Source: Nemophila menziesii (lineage: Eukaryota > Streptophyta > Magnoliopsida > Boraginales > Hydrophyllaceae). From it: a DNA stretch of 64,000 nucleotides. Below the pieces are notes generated by a model, which was given only the letters and a program-made list of their open reading frames with translations, made no database searches and was not told the DNA's origin. Below are positions 1 through 10,429 of the stretch, piece by piece; position 1 is the first letter of the stretch; each line of letters begins with the position of its first letter. The translations under genes and the position numbers were made by a program. The stretch spans positions 1 to 64,000 of the forward strand of contig JARWIR010000093.1 of the NCBI GenBank assembly GCA_029959085.1, read 5' to 3'.

Positions 1-795
1 ATTTTTATTGGGGCGAGAGTTGCAATGAGTGGACTCGTTTGAAAACTAATTGAGTTATCTATAACAAAATTTATATGCGTGCATATAAGGTGGGGTGAAT
101 TTTAAAATCGATTTGTTTGCTTGGAAATGGTTCCATGATGACATGTTAAAAAATGGATAAAGTGAAGAGACGGATTCAGGATGGATGTTTACTCTGTTCC
201 CCTATGTTTCAAATGATATCAAATTTGTCCCCCTACATTTACTATGTTCTCGTCAATTTACATACCTTTATGTAGAATAGGTGTAGCTACTAATAATCAG
301 TTGTATTAGCAAGTTTTTGATAAAATATGCATTGTGGACCTGAAATAGTTCTTGACTTGAATTTGAATACCTTATAGTACCTTTTATACTTCACTAATAA
401 AGTTTTGGCTATTCATACAAGGAATCAGAAAGATCTGTTTTGAGCTTTTAGATCTTAAAGATGCAGTGGAGAATTTTTGTAGTGATCGAAAATCAAAGTA
501 CCTGGCATTCTTAAGGTATCACTTAAATCAAATTCTCCGAAAAAATATTTTTCTTCTTCTATCTTTTATAATAATTTTAGAATATAACAATTCATGATAT
601 TTTGCCCATATTAATAATTGGAAACTATATTGGAAACTATAATAATTTTGAAACTTGGGGGGTCAAGTAAAGATTTGAAAATTTTGGGAGGGGGGTGGGG
701 GGGGGGGGGGGGGTGTAAGGTAATAATATAATTTTTTTCATAGGGTCAGGTGTGTTTATTTGAAAATCAAGGGTTACTCCCCTCCCCTGTAGAGA
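1..795. other. intergenic sequence with a 17-G homopolymer
   Basis: No gene recognised. AT-rich sequence with a G-rich stretch at 686-713 that ends in 17 uninterrupted G (697-713). From about 745 it runs into the conserved lead-in to the tandem repeat, which is also found before the second repeat array near 8505. Confidence 0.5.
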
Positions 796-799
796 CCTA

Positions 800-1062
800 T
801 AGTGCAATTAACTCATAAAAATTATAATAGACACTTATGATGCAATTATCTCAAAGAAATGTCATATAGAGACTTATAGTGCAATTAAGTCTAAGAAATG
901 CCATATAGGAACTTACGATGCAATTTTTGCATAATATATCATATAGAGACTTATACTGCAATTAACTCAAAGAATTGTCATATATGGACTTATAGTGCAA
1001 TTTTTCCATGATACAGGGACTTATAGTGCAATATTTGCATAATATAGGGACTTAAAAGTTGA
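800..1062. repeat. degenerate short tandem repeat, array 1
   Basis: About eight imperfect units of roughly 35-40 bp built around GACTTATAGTGCAATT, alternating with AACTCAAAGAAATGTCATAT or TTTGCATAATATAGG spacers. The same array recurs at 8530-8905 and 60395-60612, each time just before the same orphan coding fragment, so array and fragment were duplicated together. Confidence 0.8.
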
Positions 1063-1075
1063 CCATAATTTTGTT

Positions 1076-1216
1076 ATGGGTAAATTAGGTAAAGCGGCTT
1101 GGGCTGCACCTTGCTTTAAAGATGCAGCTTTATCTCTCGATAAATTACGCGAATGTTATATGGAATTAAAAAACTGTCTATCTCTTTTCATAATTATGCG
1201 TAATTGCAAGGACTGA
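1076..1216 (+). pseudogene. orphan coding fragment, copy 1 (46 codons)
   Basis: Short frame opening at ATG 1076 and ending in TGA 1214-1216. It contains the recurring segments MGKLGKAAWAAP and LKNCLSLFIIMRNCKD. The same peptide is encoded after the other two repeat arrays (8929-9073 and 60636-60770) with mostly conservative substitutions, so it was once a coding exon. I do not recognise the parent protein; the helical, TPR-like look of the KLGECYMELKN segment is only an impression. It directly precedes the PPR pseudogene and is probably an exon fragment carried along by cluster duplication, not a functional gene. Confidence 0.45.
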
Positions 1217-1379
1217 ATTATAAATTTGTGCACTGATTATTTTGCAAATGAGAAGATTATATCAGAAGTGTAAACTTGTACACGGTGATTTATGCTGAGT
1301 ACATTATACTTTGAACTCACCTATGAGAATCCAATCCAAATGCAAGAAAAAAACAATTTATCAAACTTAAAGCACATAT

Positions 1380-2146
1380 TTTTATCATCCTTATCCAATG
1401 CACAACTTGATCACCCAACCCAGAAAGAAGACCCTGTTTGGCTGTCAACACTTCTCTAAAAATGCGCCAGAGAAAGAGCACTCACACAAGGCAAATCTTG
1501 CCATGCCCAAATCATCTCATTAGGTCTCCAAAACGATACTTTAACATCAAACATTCTCATCAACATGTACTCAAAATGCGGCTTAGTCATTTCCGCTCGA
1601 CAACTGTTCGATTAAATGCCTAAACGAACTTTACTTTCCCGGTACACCTTAATTTCCACATATACCCAAAACGGAAATGAATTGGAATCTCTTAATCAAA
1701 GACAATGTTACTTGGAGTTCAATCTTGTCTGGGTTTGTAGATAATGAGCTTTACGAGGAAGGTTTAATGTTGTTTCGTAAAGCAAAAAGTAAGGATCAGT
1801 TTGTAATTTCTTCAGCTATTTCCGCTTCTGCTAGTTTAGCTTCTTTGATCCAAGGTAAACAAAGACATACAATAGCTTCTTTTTTTCCGTAATGCTAATG
1901 TATATGTACACAAAATGTGGGATGATAAAAGAAGCATATGAATATAGTGCTATGGAATTCAATTGTTTTAGGATTTGCGAAACACGCTAAATCTTTAGAA
2001 GTTATGATTTTATTCAAAAAATTGCAACAAATGGGATTTTCACCTTCAGATGTAACTTACATTTGCGTATTAATTATCAGCTTGTGGACACATGGGATTA
2101 GTTGAAAAGGCTAAAAAATACTTATCCATGTTGTTAAAAGAGCATA
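1380..2146 (+). pseudogene. PPR protein pseudogene (PLS-type)
   Basis: Translation pieces show pentatricopeptide repeats of the kind found in plant organelle RNA-editing and processing proteins: ALTQGKSCHAQIISLGL, NILINMYSKCG, then DNVTWSSILSGF and SLASLIQGKQ, and further on a segment resembling the VTYICVL and MGLVEKAKKYL repeats. The frame is broken by stops (TAA at the end of the first block near 1458, TAA after ARQLFD near 1618) and several frameshifts. It has no complete N- or C-terminus and no E/DYW domain. PPR proteins bind organellar RNA one base per repeat; this copy cannot do so. A shorter copy of the same stretch lies at 60862-61070. Confidence 0.8.
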
Positions 2147-2371
2147 AAATTATATGAGTTGTTAAAAGAGATGAGGGTATAGTTTACATGATGTGTATTT
2201 CATTTGCAGTAACAATGTGAAAGGATTAGCATTATATTAATCTAATATTGAAAAAAAAAATTAAATTGTAGAGCTAAAAGTTTCTGGAAAAGAGACACGT
2301 AAACCAGAAATGATTTAAATCTTTTAGACCCTGTATATATAATAATGTGTTTTTTCATCATTTCATGTCAG
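2147..2371. other. sequence between the PPR and IMPL1 remnants
   Basis: No coding signal seen. AT-rich, ending in a splice-acceptor-like tract immediately before the IMPL1-like exon at 2372. Confidence 0.4.
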
Positions 2372-2927
2372 GTTGTAATGGATGCAGTGAATAAACCTCG
2401 TAATATTACATATAAAGGACTCACTGATCTTGTAACCGAGTATAAAACATCTTCAATCTCTACCCTCTTAGTTTTGTTACTTGATTAACACTTGTTAAAT
2501 TATCCAAATGCAGCACAGATTACTTATGGTGCATAGATCCCTTAGGTTTGAAATAATATTTTGGTGCCTATTTTATATCTTTTTAATTTTAATAATTAAT
2601 TTTTTTATAGACGGGACAACTAATTTTGCGCATGGCTATCCTAGCTTTTCTGTATCAGTGGGAGTCTTGTATAAAGGAAAACCAGCTGCTGCTACTGTTG
2701 TAGAGTTTGTTGGTGGGCCCATGTGTTGGAATACTCGCACATTTTCTGCAGCTGCTGGTAAAAATAGTTTATTAATTAATCTTAATATTATTGATATTAA
2801 AATTTACAACCATGTATTTTCTAGGCGAAGGTGCTTTTTTTAATGGAGAGAAAAATCATGTTAGTCAAACAGACAAGATTGAGCGATCTCTTTTAGTGAC
2901 TGGATTTGGATACGAGCATGATGATGC
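2372..2927 (+). pseudogene. IMPL1-like inositol monophosphatase gene fragment (four exons)
   Basis: Four exon pieces keep exon structure. 2372-about 2444 encodes QVVMDAVNKPRNITYKGL. 2514-2545 encodes DYLWCIDPL and is followed by a GT donor. 2611-2757, after a TATAG acceptor, encodes DGTTNFAHGYPSFSVSVG and a following WNTRTFS block. 2825-2927, after a CTAG acceptor, encodes FFNGEKNHVSQTDK and VTGFGYEHDDA. DPLDGTTNF is the metal-binding motif of the inositol monophosphatase family. The wording matches the chloroplast-targeted IMPL1 type as I know it. The N-terminus, the exon with the first catalytic Glu block and the whole C-terminus are absent, so it is a non-functional fragment. It ends abruptly at the ATG of NLR1. 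Confidence 0.85.
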
Positions 2928-5898
2928 ATGAGCGAATCTGATTATGCTGCTTTTCTTAAATCTGAATCTGCTGCTTTTCTTGAATCTCTTGAAAATCCTC
3001 CCTTTGTGCATCCTTTATTGGCACTTAACAGTATTTTAGATCAGACAGATGTGGAGAGTACTGCGATTGATTTTTCTGCTTTTGATGCTCTCCTTGAATT
3101 TCTTATCAGTTCCCTTGTTGTGCCTCTGAAAATGATAGAGGACATTATAACTGGTATTGTAATCATCAAAGCAGCCCTAATAGATTCTCCTCCTCAAGAA
3201 TTGCTTAGAGATGGTGATTTACAAGTAGCTAGATGTGTTGTGAGGAATGTAGGATCCTTTTTCTCTTCATTTGATCTCAATAAAATGAATGAATACATGG
3301 CCCTTCAACTTTGTTTTCAGCTATACAAATTTTTTGTCGGCTCAAGGATACGCCTACTTTCCAACATTTCAGAGTGGAGAGGCCAGTTATACTTACATAT
3401 CCAAAAACGAGTGCATTCGTCTTCATTGACAATCTTTTAAAGAATCTTGAGGAGTTGTTGAAAGACACGACTTGTTTAACTCTCCCTTTGAACTATTTCA
3501 TTCTATATTGACCTCATAGAAATTTCTAGCAACCCACCATTGTTTTTGAAGGAGACCATTGAAACAATTACAAAATTGGCATATGATGTGGAATATGCCC
3601 TTGATTTGTTTCTAGTTGGGGATCTTACTCCGTGGCGTTGTATTTGCTGGCTTGATGATATCATTCTAGATTTCTTAGAAGAGAGCAAGAAAGAAGGACA
3701 AAGGAAGATGTGAAGGAGGATTGGAACAATTAGAAAACAATGATAAAAGATATGCGTCTTGGAGGAGATGAGCCACTCAACATTTTCACGATTGTTGGTT
3801 GGAAAGGTATCACCATTTGAAGTCCGAGAGGAATAGTTAAGACTACATCAGCTAAAGAATTGTACAATTCTCCTTGTGTCATCAGTCACTTCGAGTCTCG
3901 TGCATATTCTTCTCATCAATGGTATCATCATTCTCATAATGATATAAGAGAGACATTATTGGAGCTTTTACAAGACCTGGTTGATCTTTCAGATGAAATT
4001 CGTTCCAAAAATAATGAAGAACTAACTAAGCTACTCTTTGAATGTCTCGAGGAAAAGAGATTCCTTGTTATGATTAGTACTCATTCTTTTTTACATATTT
4101 GGGTTATAATGCAAAGATGGTTCCCAGATTCTCACAACGGAAGTAGAATCGTATTAATTACTGACGACAAAGAGTTTGCTTTCACAGCTAAATCAGCTAA
4201 ATCTAAGCGCATAAGGGAACCCCAATCTCCACAAATCTGGGATTCATTCTTTGAAATAGTAAGCTGCGCTGACAAAATGTTGGAAGTCTAAATGAAAATC
4301 GCTAAAAGATGTAAACCGGAATCAAAGACTTTTGTAGTTGCTTTTCTTCGGACCATTCGGAAAACAGTGAATAAGTGGGAAGAAGTAGCACAAACATTAG
4401 GGTCGCGTGTCTTTGACTGGGAAGGTTCTCAGTTAAAGCGCATACTAGATTTGACTTGTATGTATTTACCGGATCATTTAAGATCATGTTTTTTCTACAT
4501 GGGAGTATTTTTATCTGAAGAAGGTGTTTTAGTGTCAAAATTGATGAGATTGTGGATAGCGGAGGGATTCGTAAAACATACGGCATCCCAAAGCTTAGAG
4601 AAGACAGGAGAGGACTATTTAGCCGATCTTATTTCAAGAAACCTAGTGGGACCTACTAACGAGAGTGTCGGTGGCAAGACCACTCGTGTTTATAATGATG
4701 CGGTAGGTGACTTCCTTGAAAGTAAAGTTATGGAAGATAATTTCTTGCAGATCGATTTCAGAAGGGATTCTTCTTCTTCTTCTTATCCCACAATATATTA
4801 CCAACGTCGTCTCTGGATTATATCAAAATAGGATAGATTTTCTATGTCCTCTGGGCCATTTCTACGATCACTGTTTTTTACACCTTTATCATATAATAAT
4901 TTCTGGAGGGAGCATTCATGTGATATTTCTTTCAATATAACAATTTTAAGTTTCTTAGTATATTGAATTTGGAACAAATCGTCATAGGAGACTCTTTTAT
5001 AGAGGTTGGTGTTCTTGTTCTGCTAAGATACTTGGCCGTCACAAGCTCCGTAAAATTTATACCACCATCCATATCCAATATTTGGAACCTTGAAACTTTT
5101 CATTTCGAACAATCCAATGGTGAAGTTGTAAAAGTAGCAGATTGTATATGGGACATGATAAGATTGAGACATATTCATATACCTACTTTTTCTTCTTTTG
5201 ATTTAGAGCCCTACAGACTTGAGAATTCCTCTTCCATTCTAGATAATCTACAAACCTTTTCGGAACCCATTCTTTCTTATGGAGACAATATGGAGAAGAT
5301 GTTGAGAAGGTTATCAGGCATCTTGAAACTAAAGTGTAGATTTCTAGATTCATGGGATGATGATACGAAATGCAACCGGTTCCCAATGCTGGGGTTTCTC
5401 AATAAACTAATATCACTTGAGGTGATTTGCAATGGTGAAGGTATATATCCATGTGAGTTCAATTTCCCATCCAATCTGAAGAAACTTAGTTTAGTGAAGT
5501 TCCAAATGCCATGGAATGTAATGTTACAAATTGCAATGCTAAAGAATCTGGAGGCTCTCGAGTTAAAAAGAAATGCATTTGAAGGTGAAAGATGGGATAT
5601 GGAAGAGGATGTGGTGTTCCCGAAACTCAAATACTTGAAGTTGGAAAAAATGGATGATCTTGAATACTGGAATGCAACTCGTAATCACTTTCCCAGCCTT
5701 GAGTATCTGTTCGTGTGCAATTGCTGGAAGATTGTAGAGATCCCTCAAGATTTTGCATACATTACTTCCATACGCATGATTCAGGTGATTTGGTGCAATC
5801 CTTCTGCTGAAAATTCAGTCAGACTTATTAAAGATCAGCATGTGAAATATTGGGGTCATGATGAACTCAAAATATTTTTCGATTATAATAATCAATAA
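2928..5898 (+). pseudogene. NLR1: R1-like CC-NB-LRR pseudogene
   Basis: Same architecture as the open paralogue NLR4: an N-terminal R1-like region, a coiled-coil region with the DVEYALD motif, NB-ARC remnants (near 3760-4900) and a C-terminal LRR block (4963-5898). Lesions seen: a frameshift in a T run near 3340; a short deletion near 3508 followed by a stop; scrambled sequence and stops at 3680-3850 around the P-loop; a TAA at 4289 before an ATG that keeps the frame; a stop at 4829-4831; and frame loss near 4940. The P-loop remnant still reads KTT (VKTTSAKEL), unlike NLR2 and NLR4. It lacks the conserved 5' leader of the other copies: its ATG directly abuts the IMPL1-like exon. Confidence 0.9.
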
Positions 5899-6820
5899 TC
5901 AGGTGTGTTAATTGTCGCTCCTCAGTGAGTAAATTTATACTCTTACGTTTTGTATCTACTTTTCCATGTTCCATTTGATTGCTAATATACTTTTAGCTAG
6001 TCACAGCTTTTATTTGGCTTATAAATTATCTCCCTTCTCTTAACAGGAATTTGTAGATGATGATCATGGAGAGGTTGCTGTTACATTTATTTGATTCGAT
6101 CAACTTTTCTTGTTTTTCTTTTAATGTCTTCTTGAACTGGGATCTAGGAGAAACCACATGTCTAAATCTCAGACATGCTGCCTCTCTAAACTTAACATGT
6201 TATTGTTTACTTTTGTTCATTGTAATAAATTTACACTTTTTATTTTTTAAAATTATGTAATCTATTTTCTATTATCTTCTACGCCTAAGTATTAATTTAA
6301 ATTTGTGCTCTCCCATGTGAAAAAACTGATATTCTGTTTTCCTTCATTCTGTATAGCCTAAACAGAATGGAAATAATTCAACTTTTCTGATTTGATATCT
6401 TTCTCAGAGGTCTTCAATGGACTCTTTAACCTCTTCAGAAACTTGTTTTGTGAAACCTAAAGATATTGATAACAATAACGATTCATTCTGTAGACTCTTC
6501 TTCGACAAAACTGCCATGATTAACATAATTAGTGTTACCTTCATCTAAATACTTTCGTTTAATTGAACCTTCACTTTTCTGCAATCATGATATCTATCAC
6601 TGATAAGGAGAGATAAAACTCTGAGCCTGATGTGATATAATCAGAAAACCAGTCTGATTTATCTTCTTTTTTCTTTTCGTTTTCCACTAAACATGCATGC
6701 TCTGAAGCTTCCTGGGTTTTGCACTCATTCTGATTCTCATCTCTATATAAGAAGTAAAAAGAACAAAAAGTTACAGGAAGAATATAATTTAAGGCTATAT
6801 TGCAAAACACCCCCTTGTTA
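5899..6820 (+). other. NLR1 3' untranslated region and flank, with 3' intron
   Basis: A CAG|GTGTG donor at 5902/5903 and a TTAACAG|G acceptor at 6046/6047 bound an intron just after the stop codon; the following exon contains GTAGATGATGATCATGG. The whole stretch is nearly collinear with the NLR4 3' flank (50464-51340). Minus-strand frames here have no protein likeness and look like chance. Confidence 0.65.
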
Positions 6821-7245
6821 TATACGCAAGTTCACTAATAGCCCATACATGTCCCTGTAGTCCCATTACCCGAATTTGACATCACAAAACAGGTTTGACT
6901 CAGCTTCAAAATTAGGGAGGGTCAATTGCAGGAATGTACTATATGAAATAGCAAATGCAACCCCTAGCAAATATATCTATTGTAATAAGGTGTTTGGCTT
7001 TTAGAAATATTTGAAAGAATAAAATATAACCGTTGGTTATTGGGTGAAACCGAAATAAAATTTAATAGATTTACAAGAAAAATATCGGAATGGTCCATCA
7101 TCTTTACATAAATTTTCTTTAGAAAAAGTGTTTTCTTCTAAAATGTGTTTTGTAGAACCATTATCTTTACACAAAAAAAAGTGTGTTGTTACTCTAAAAC
7201 TTGAATTTCGTCAAACCAATATTGTTAATGACAATCAATGCAAAA
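6821..7245. other. NLR1 3' flank, continued
   Basis: No gene. Contains about 170 bp (6786-6960) that is absent from the equivalent NLR4 flank and may be a small insertion, then sequence shared with 51340-51450, 57754-57860 and 60090-60170. Confidence 0.4.
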
Positions 7246-7645
7246 ACAGTTCAACTATTACTTGATTTAGGAGGCTCAATGTTGTCAGGTATAGTGCAAA
7301 TTAACTCAATCTTTTTCTCTTTATCGTTTCCTGAATTATCGTGCTTTTCGAAAAGTTTCAGCTATTGATAGCCAGAGGTGCGAGTTCAACTGCGGAGAAT
7401 GCAAACGGGTATGCTTGTAAATAAATTACCCATAGTTGAATTATATTTTTATCATCATTAATATTTTTTTTTTTGTTTTTTAGATGGACTTCATTGATGG
7501 TTGTGCCTTCATGGCGTAGAGAAAGGCTAGAAGAAATTCTTACTAAGCGGCCAAAAGCTTAGCCTTGAGATCTTCCTTCACCATACCTATGTCTTCCTCT
7601 TATGAGCATTGTAAATATTGCTGAGGTACTAATCTTATGGGGTGT
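7246..7645 (+). pseudogene. XBAT-type ankyrin/RING E3 ligase fragment, copy 1
   Basis: Encodes LLLDLGG, then (after a deletion) a block readable as LLIARGASSTAENANG. An intron follows, with a GTATGC donor near 7408 and a TTTTTTAG acceptor near 7483. The next exon encodes WTSLMVVPSWRRERLEEIL and LCLPLMSIVNIAE. This matches the ankyrin-repeat C-terminal half of plant XB3/XBAT32-33-type RING E3 ubiquitin ligases. Stops follow RPKA, the ankyrin segment is shortened relative to the copy at 57860-59830, and no RING exon is present. A non-functional fragment lying downstream of NLR1. Confidence 0.75.
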
Positions 7646-7895
7646 TTTAAATTATTTTTGGTCAGTTCATAAGGTGCAATAGTATTTATTATTATCTAGC
7701 CAACTCAGACAGGAAGTACTTATGCGCTAGGCAGGAGGTCCGAAACTGTTAAGCAGCCGAAAAGTGATAAATAGTTGTTCTGTAATAAATTATTTGATTG
7801 AGTGCAAGGTTCATTCTCCAAGTGTCTCACATCAAATTCCATAAATTTTTAGAGTTAAGTTCAAGTGGCAGCAGGTGTTTTTGTAATTATTAATA
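7646..7895. other. spacer
   Basis: No gene recognised. It may include intron sequence of the XBAT-like fragment, since GTACTAATC follows the last exon block. Confidence 0.4.
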
Positions 7896-8027
7896 GGGAG
7901 AATCCCCCAAATGGTCCCTGGACTATACCAAAAATGAATTTCGAGGACCATTTGGTTAACGTTTGAAGTTCCAAGGACAAAACTGGCGAATAGCCTATAA
8001 TTCAGGGACTATGTGTGCAATTTTCCC
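7896..8027. mobile_element. candidate 132-bp MITE
   Basis: The ends are imperfect inverted repeats of about 32 bp. The left end starts GGGAGAATCCCCCAAATGG and the reverse complement of the right end starts GGGAAAATTGCACACATAG; both continue into GTCCCTG and a TATA. I could not find a convincing target-site duplication. Confidence 0.45.
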
Positions 8028-8529
8028 TTTTCTTAGTTGATTCGAGAGTGAAGTTTATAGAAGGGATAATTTTCAAAATGTATTACAAATGTATTAATTG
8101 AAGCAATTGTATCCCGAGTTTTAAAAAGTGTATAGAAGGGTGTTTTTGGCTGTTTTTCATAACTCAGGGACCAATGGTATAATTTATACTAATATGTATG
8201 TAATTGAAACCAGTATGATCTATATGTGTATTTGTAGAAGTAAATTAGATCCTATGACCTATAGTACAATTCATTCCAAAACAACCAATATCCTTGATTC
8301 GAGATGTTTAATTTTCAGCTCTCAACCATTAATCTGCTCTATGTTAGCAAAGGAATCTAACACTATAAAACATGGCATCAGATGGCATCAAATTTCAAGT
8401 ATTTCGAAAGATCATGAATCTGATAATATCAAAAAGAAGAAACATAATCTTGCTAAATTGACACAAATTTTAATGTAAATTCAACATAAACATTGCACAT
8501 AGGGTCAAATGTGTTTTTTTGAAGACCAA
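8028..8529. other. spacer before array 2
   Basis: A 116-codon frame at 8128-8478 has no recognisable domain and unremarkable composition; I regard it as chance. The end (8505-8540) repeats the lead-in found before array 1. Confidence 0.4.
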
Positions 8530-8905
8530 GGGTTGCTCCCCTCCCCTGGAGTGACCTATAGTACAATTAACTCAAAAAATCAAAATAGACACTTACTATG
8601 CAATTATCTCAAGGAAATGTCACATAGAGACTTATAGTGCAATTAACTCAAAGAAATGTCATATAGGGATTTATAGTGCAATTTTTGCATAATATACGGA
8701 CTTACAATGCAATTTTTGCATAATATAGGGACTTGTAGTGCAATTATCTCAAAAAATTGTGATATAGAGACTTATAATACAATTAACTCAAAGAAATGTC
8801 ATTGACCAAAAAAAAACTCAAAGAAATGTCATATATGAACTTATAGTGCAATTTGTTCACGATATAGAGACTTATAGTGCAATATTTGCATAATATAGGG
8901 ACTTA
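8530..8905. repeat. degenerate short tandem repeat, array 2
   Basis: Same unit as array 1 (GACTTATAGTGCAATT with AACTCAAAGAAATGTCAT spacers), about nine to ten imperfect units. One unit is interrupted by an A-rich insertion near 8806. Confidence 0.8.
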
Positions 8906-8928
8906 AAGTGACCATAATTTTGTAATTA

Positions 8929-9073
8929 GGTAAATTAGGTAAAGCGGGATGGGCTGCATCTCGTCTTAAAGATGCAGCTGTATCTCTGCATAAATTAGGC
9001 GAATGTTATAAGGAGGTAAAAAACTATCAATCTCTTTTTGTAATTATGCGTGATTGCAAGACTGTATTATAAA
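8929..9073 (+). pseudogene. orphan coding fragment, copy 2
   Basis: Open stretch encoding GKLGKAGWAASRLKDAAVS and ECYKEVKNYQSLFVIMRD, ending in a TAA a few codons later than copy 1 because the end of the frame differs. It has the same position relative to the repeat array as copies 1 and 3. Parent protein not recognised. Confidence 0.45.
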
Positions 9074-9238
9074 TTAGTGCACAGATTATTTTGCAAAAAA
9101 GAAGATTATATTAAAAGTGCAAGCTAGTAGACGGTGATTGAAACGAGAATAATATACTTTATTATGAGGTGAGTATTGATAAGGATCACACAAAGTGTGA
9201 GCAAAACGAAAATAACAAACTCATACAATGACAAAATC

Positions 9239-10415
9239 TGTTATGAATAATATGTATGTATAGGTGTGTGTTAAGCAATGTAAAACACCACATTTAGTAC
9301 TTTATATAAAGTTGTAATGTGTAGAAACAAAATACAACAAATCAATATACAAATTCTCTTCTTATTCTCTATTTCTCTCTATCTTAACATGATATCATAG
9401 AGCTACAAGAAAGCTAAGAAGATTTTTTTTTCCGCCATTAATGGCTTCTCTATAAAACTTTTACTTCACTTCCTGCTCTTGATCCTTTCCGCTGTATCTA
9501 TGGAGTCATCTTCTTCACCAACTCCACACATTACCTCTAGCAACTCCATTCCAGCTGGGCTCTTATTACTTCGACAAAATTGGTCTAGCTTAGTCCAAGT
9601 TAAGCTCAATTCCACAAATTATGTGCTGTGACAAGTTCATATTTTAGCCGTTCTTGAAGCTCATGGCTACCTTAGCCATGTTAATGGCTCGTTTGAACAA
9701 TCTGCTTTCTCTAATTCAAACTACTCCACGTGGTTAATTGAAGATCAGCAACTTCGTGTCTCTAAACTATCAGCTATGATTCCATCGATCTTATCACAGG
9801 TCGTGAAATTATCTCATGCCTTTGATATATAGCGAAAGCTTGAAGAAATTATTGTTTCTCAGTCTCGAACCCATGTTCATAAGCTGAAATGAAGCTATGC
9901 AATATTCAAAAAGGAGATATGAACACCTATCTTAGTGACATTCAAGACATCTGCGATGGGTTGGGAACTAATGATGCTTTACCTCTTGAAGACGTGATTA
10001 TGTATACCTTAAAGGGACTACCATCGGGATATAACCAATCCAAGTCTAGCATTATAAGTCATCAACTCTAAGCGTCCATTCTTTAGGAAGTTTGCTTGTC
10101 TCTTAAGAGTTGCACATGAAAATGGTGGATAGTTGTGAGATCTCTTCATTACACACAGCGCTATACTCAAACAATTCTTCACCATCGTCTAATCGTGGTC
10201 GTGGATTCAATAATCGAGGTCTTGGTCATGGAATAAGACGGAGTTACTCTTCAAATCAACCATCAATTTTAGGTATGCCACCTTCCTTCTATCCTACTCA
10301 GAAATACTCCTCAAATCCACCTACCTGGTCAAATATGCACGAAATTTGGTCACTCTGCACTTGATTGCTGGTATCGAAATGATTTCACTGAGTACTTGAA
10401 GATGATGTAGTAGTG
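9239..10415 (+). mobile_element. truncated Ty1/copia element: 5' LTR, PBS and gag remnant
   Basis: About 150 bp beginning TGTTATGAATAATATG and ending CTCTATCTTAACA (near 9389) looks like a copia LTR. It is followed by ATGATATCATAGAGCT, a mutated form of the usual initiator-tRNA-Met primer site TGGTATCAGAGC. Downstream, a broken frame reads like copia Gag: LNSTNYVL then a stop, YSTWLIEDQQLRVSKLSAM, KLEEIIVSQSRTHVHKLK, and DIQDICDGLG with DVIMYTLKGLPSGYNQ. At least three stops and frame changes are present, and no protease, integrase or RT follows. The fragment ends where LINE sequence begins. Confidence 0.75.
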
Positions 10416-10429
10416 CTTGATTTTGCGAC

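Noticed and set aside
800..1062. CRISPR-like spacing of repeats
   Set aside because: Units are degenerate tandem repeats in plant nuclear DNA, without unique spacers or cas genes.
6786..6960. Possible small transposon in the NLR1 3' flank
   Set aside because: Absent from the NLR4 flank and with weak TGCAA...CCCTCC end similarity, but no convincing inverted repeats or target duplication.
8128..8478. 116-codon plus-strand frame
   Set aside because: No domain, no homologue among the duplicated blocks, composition like surrounding DNA.
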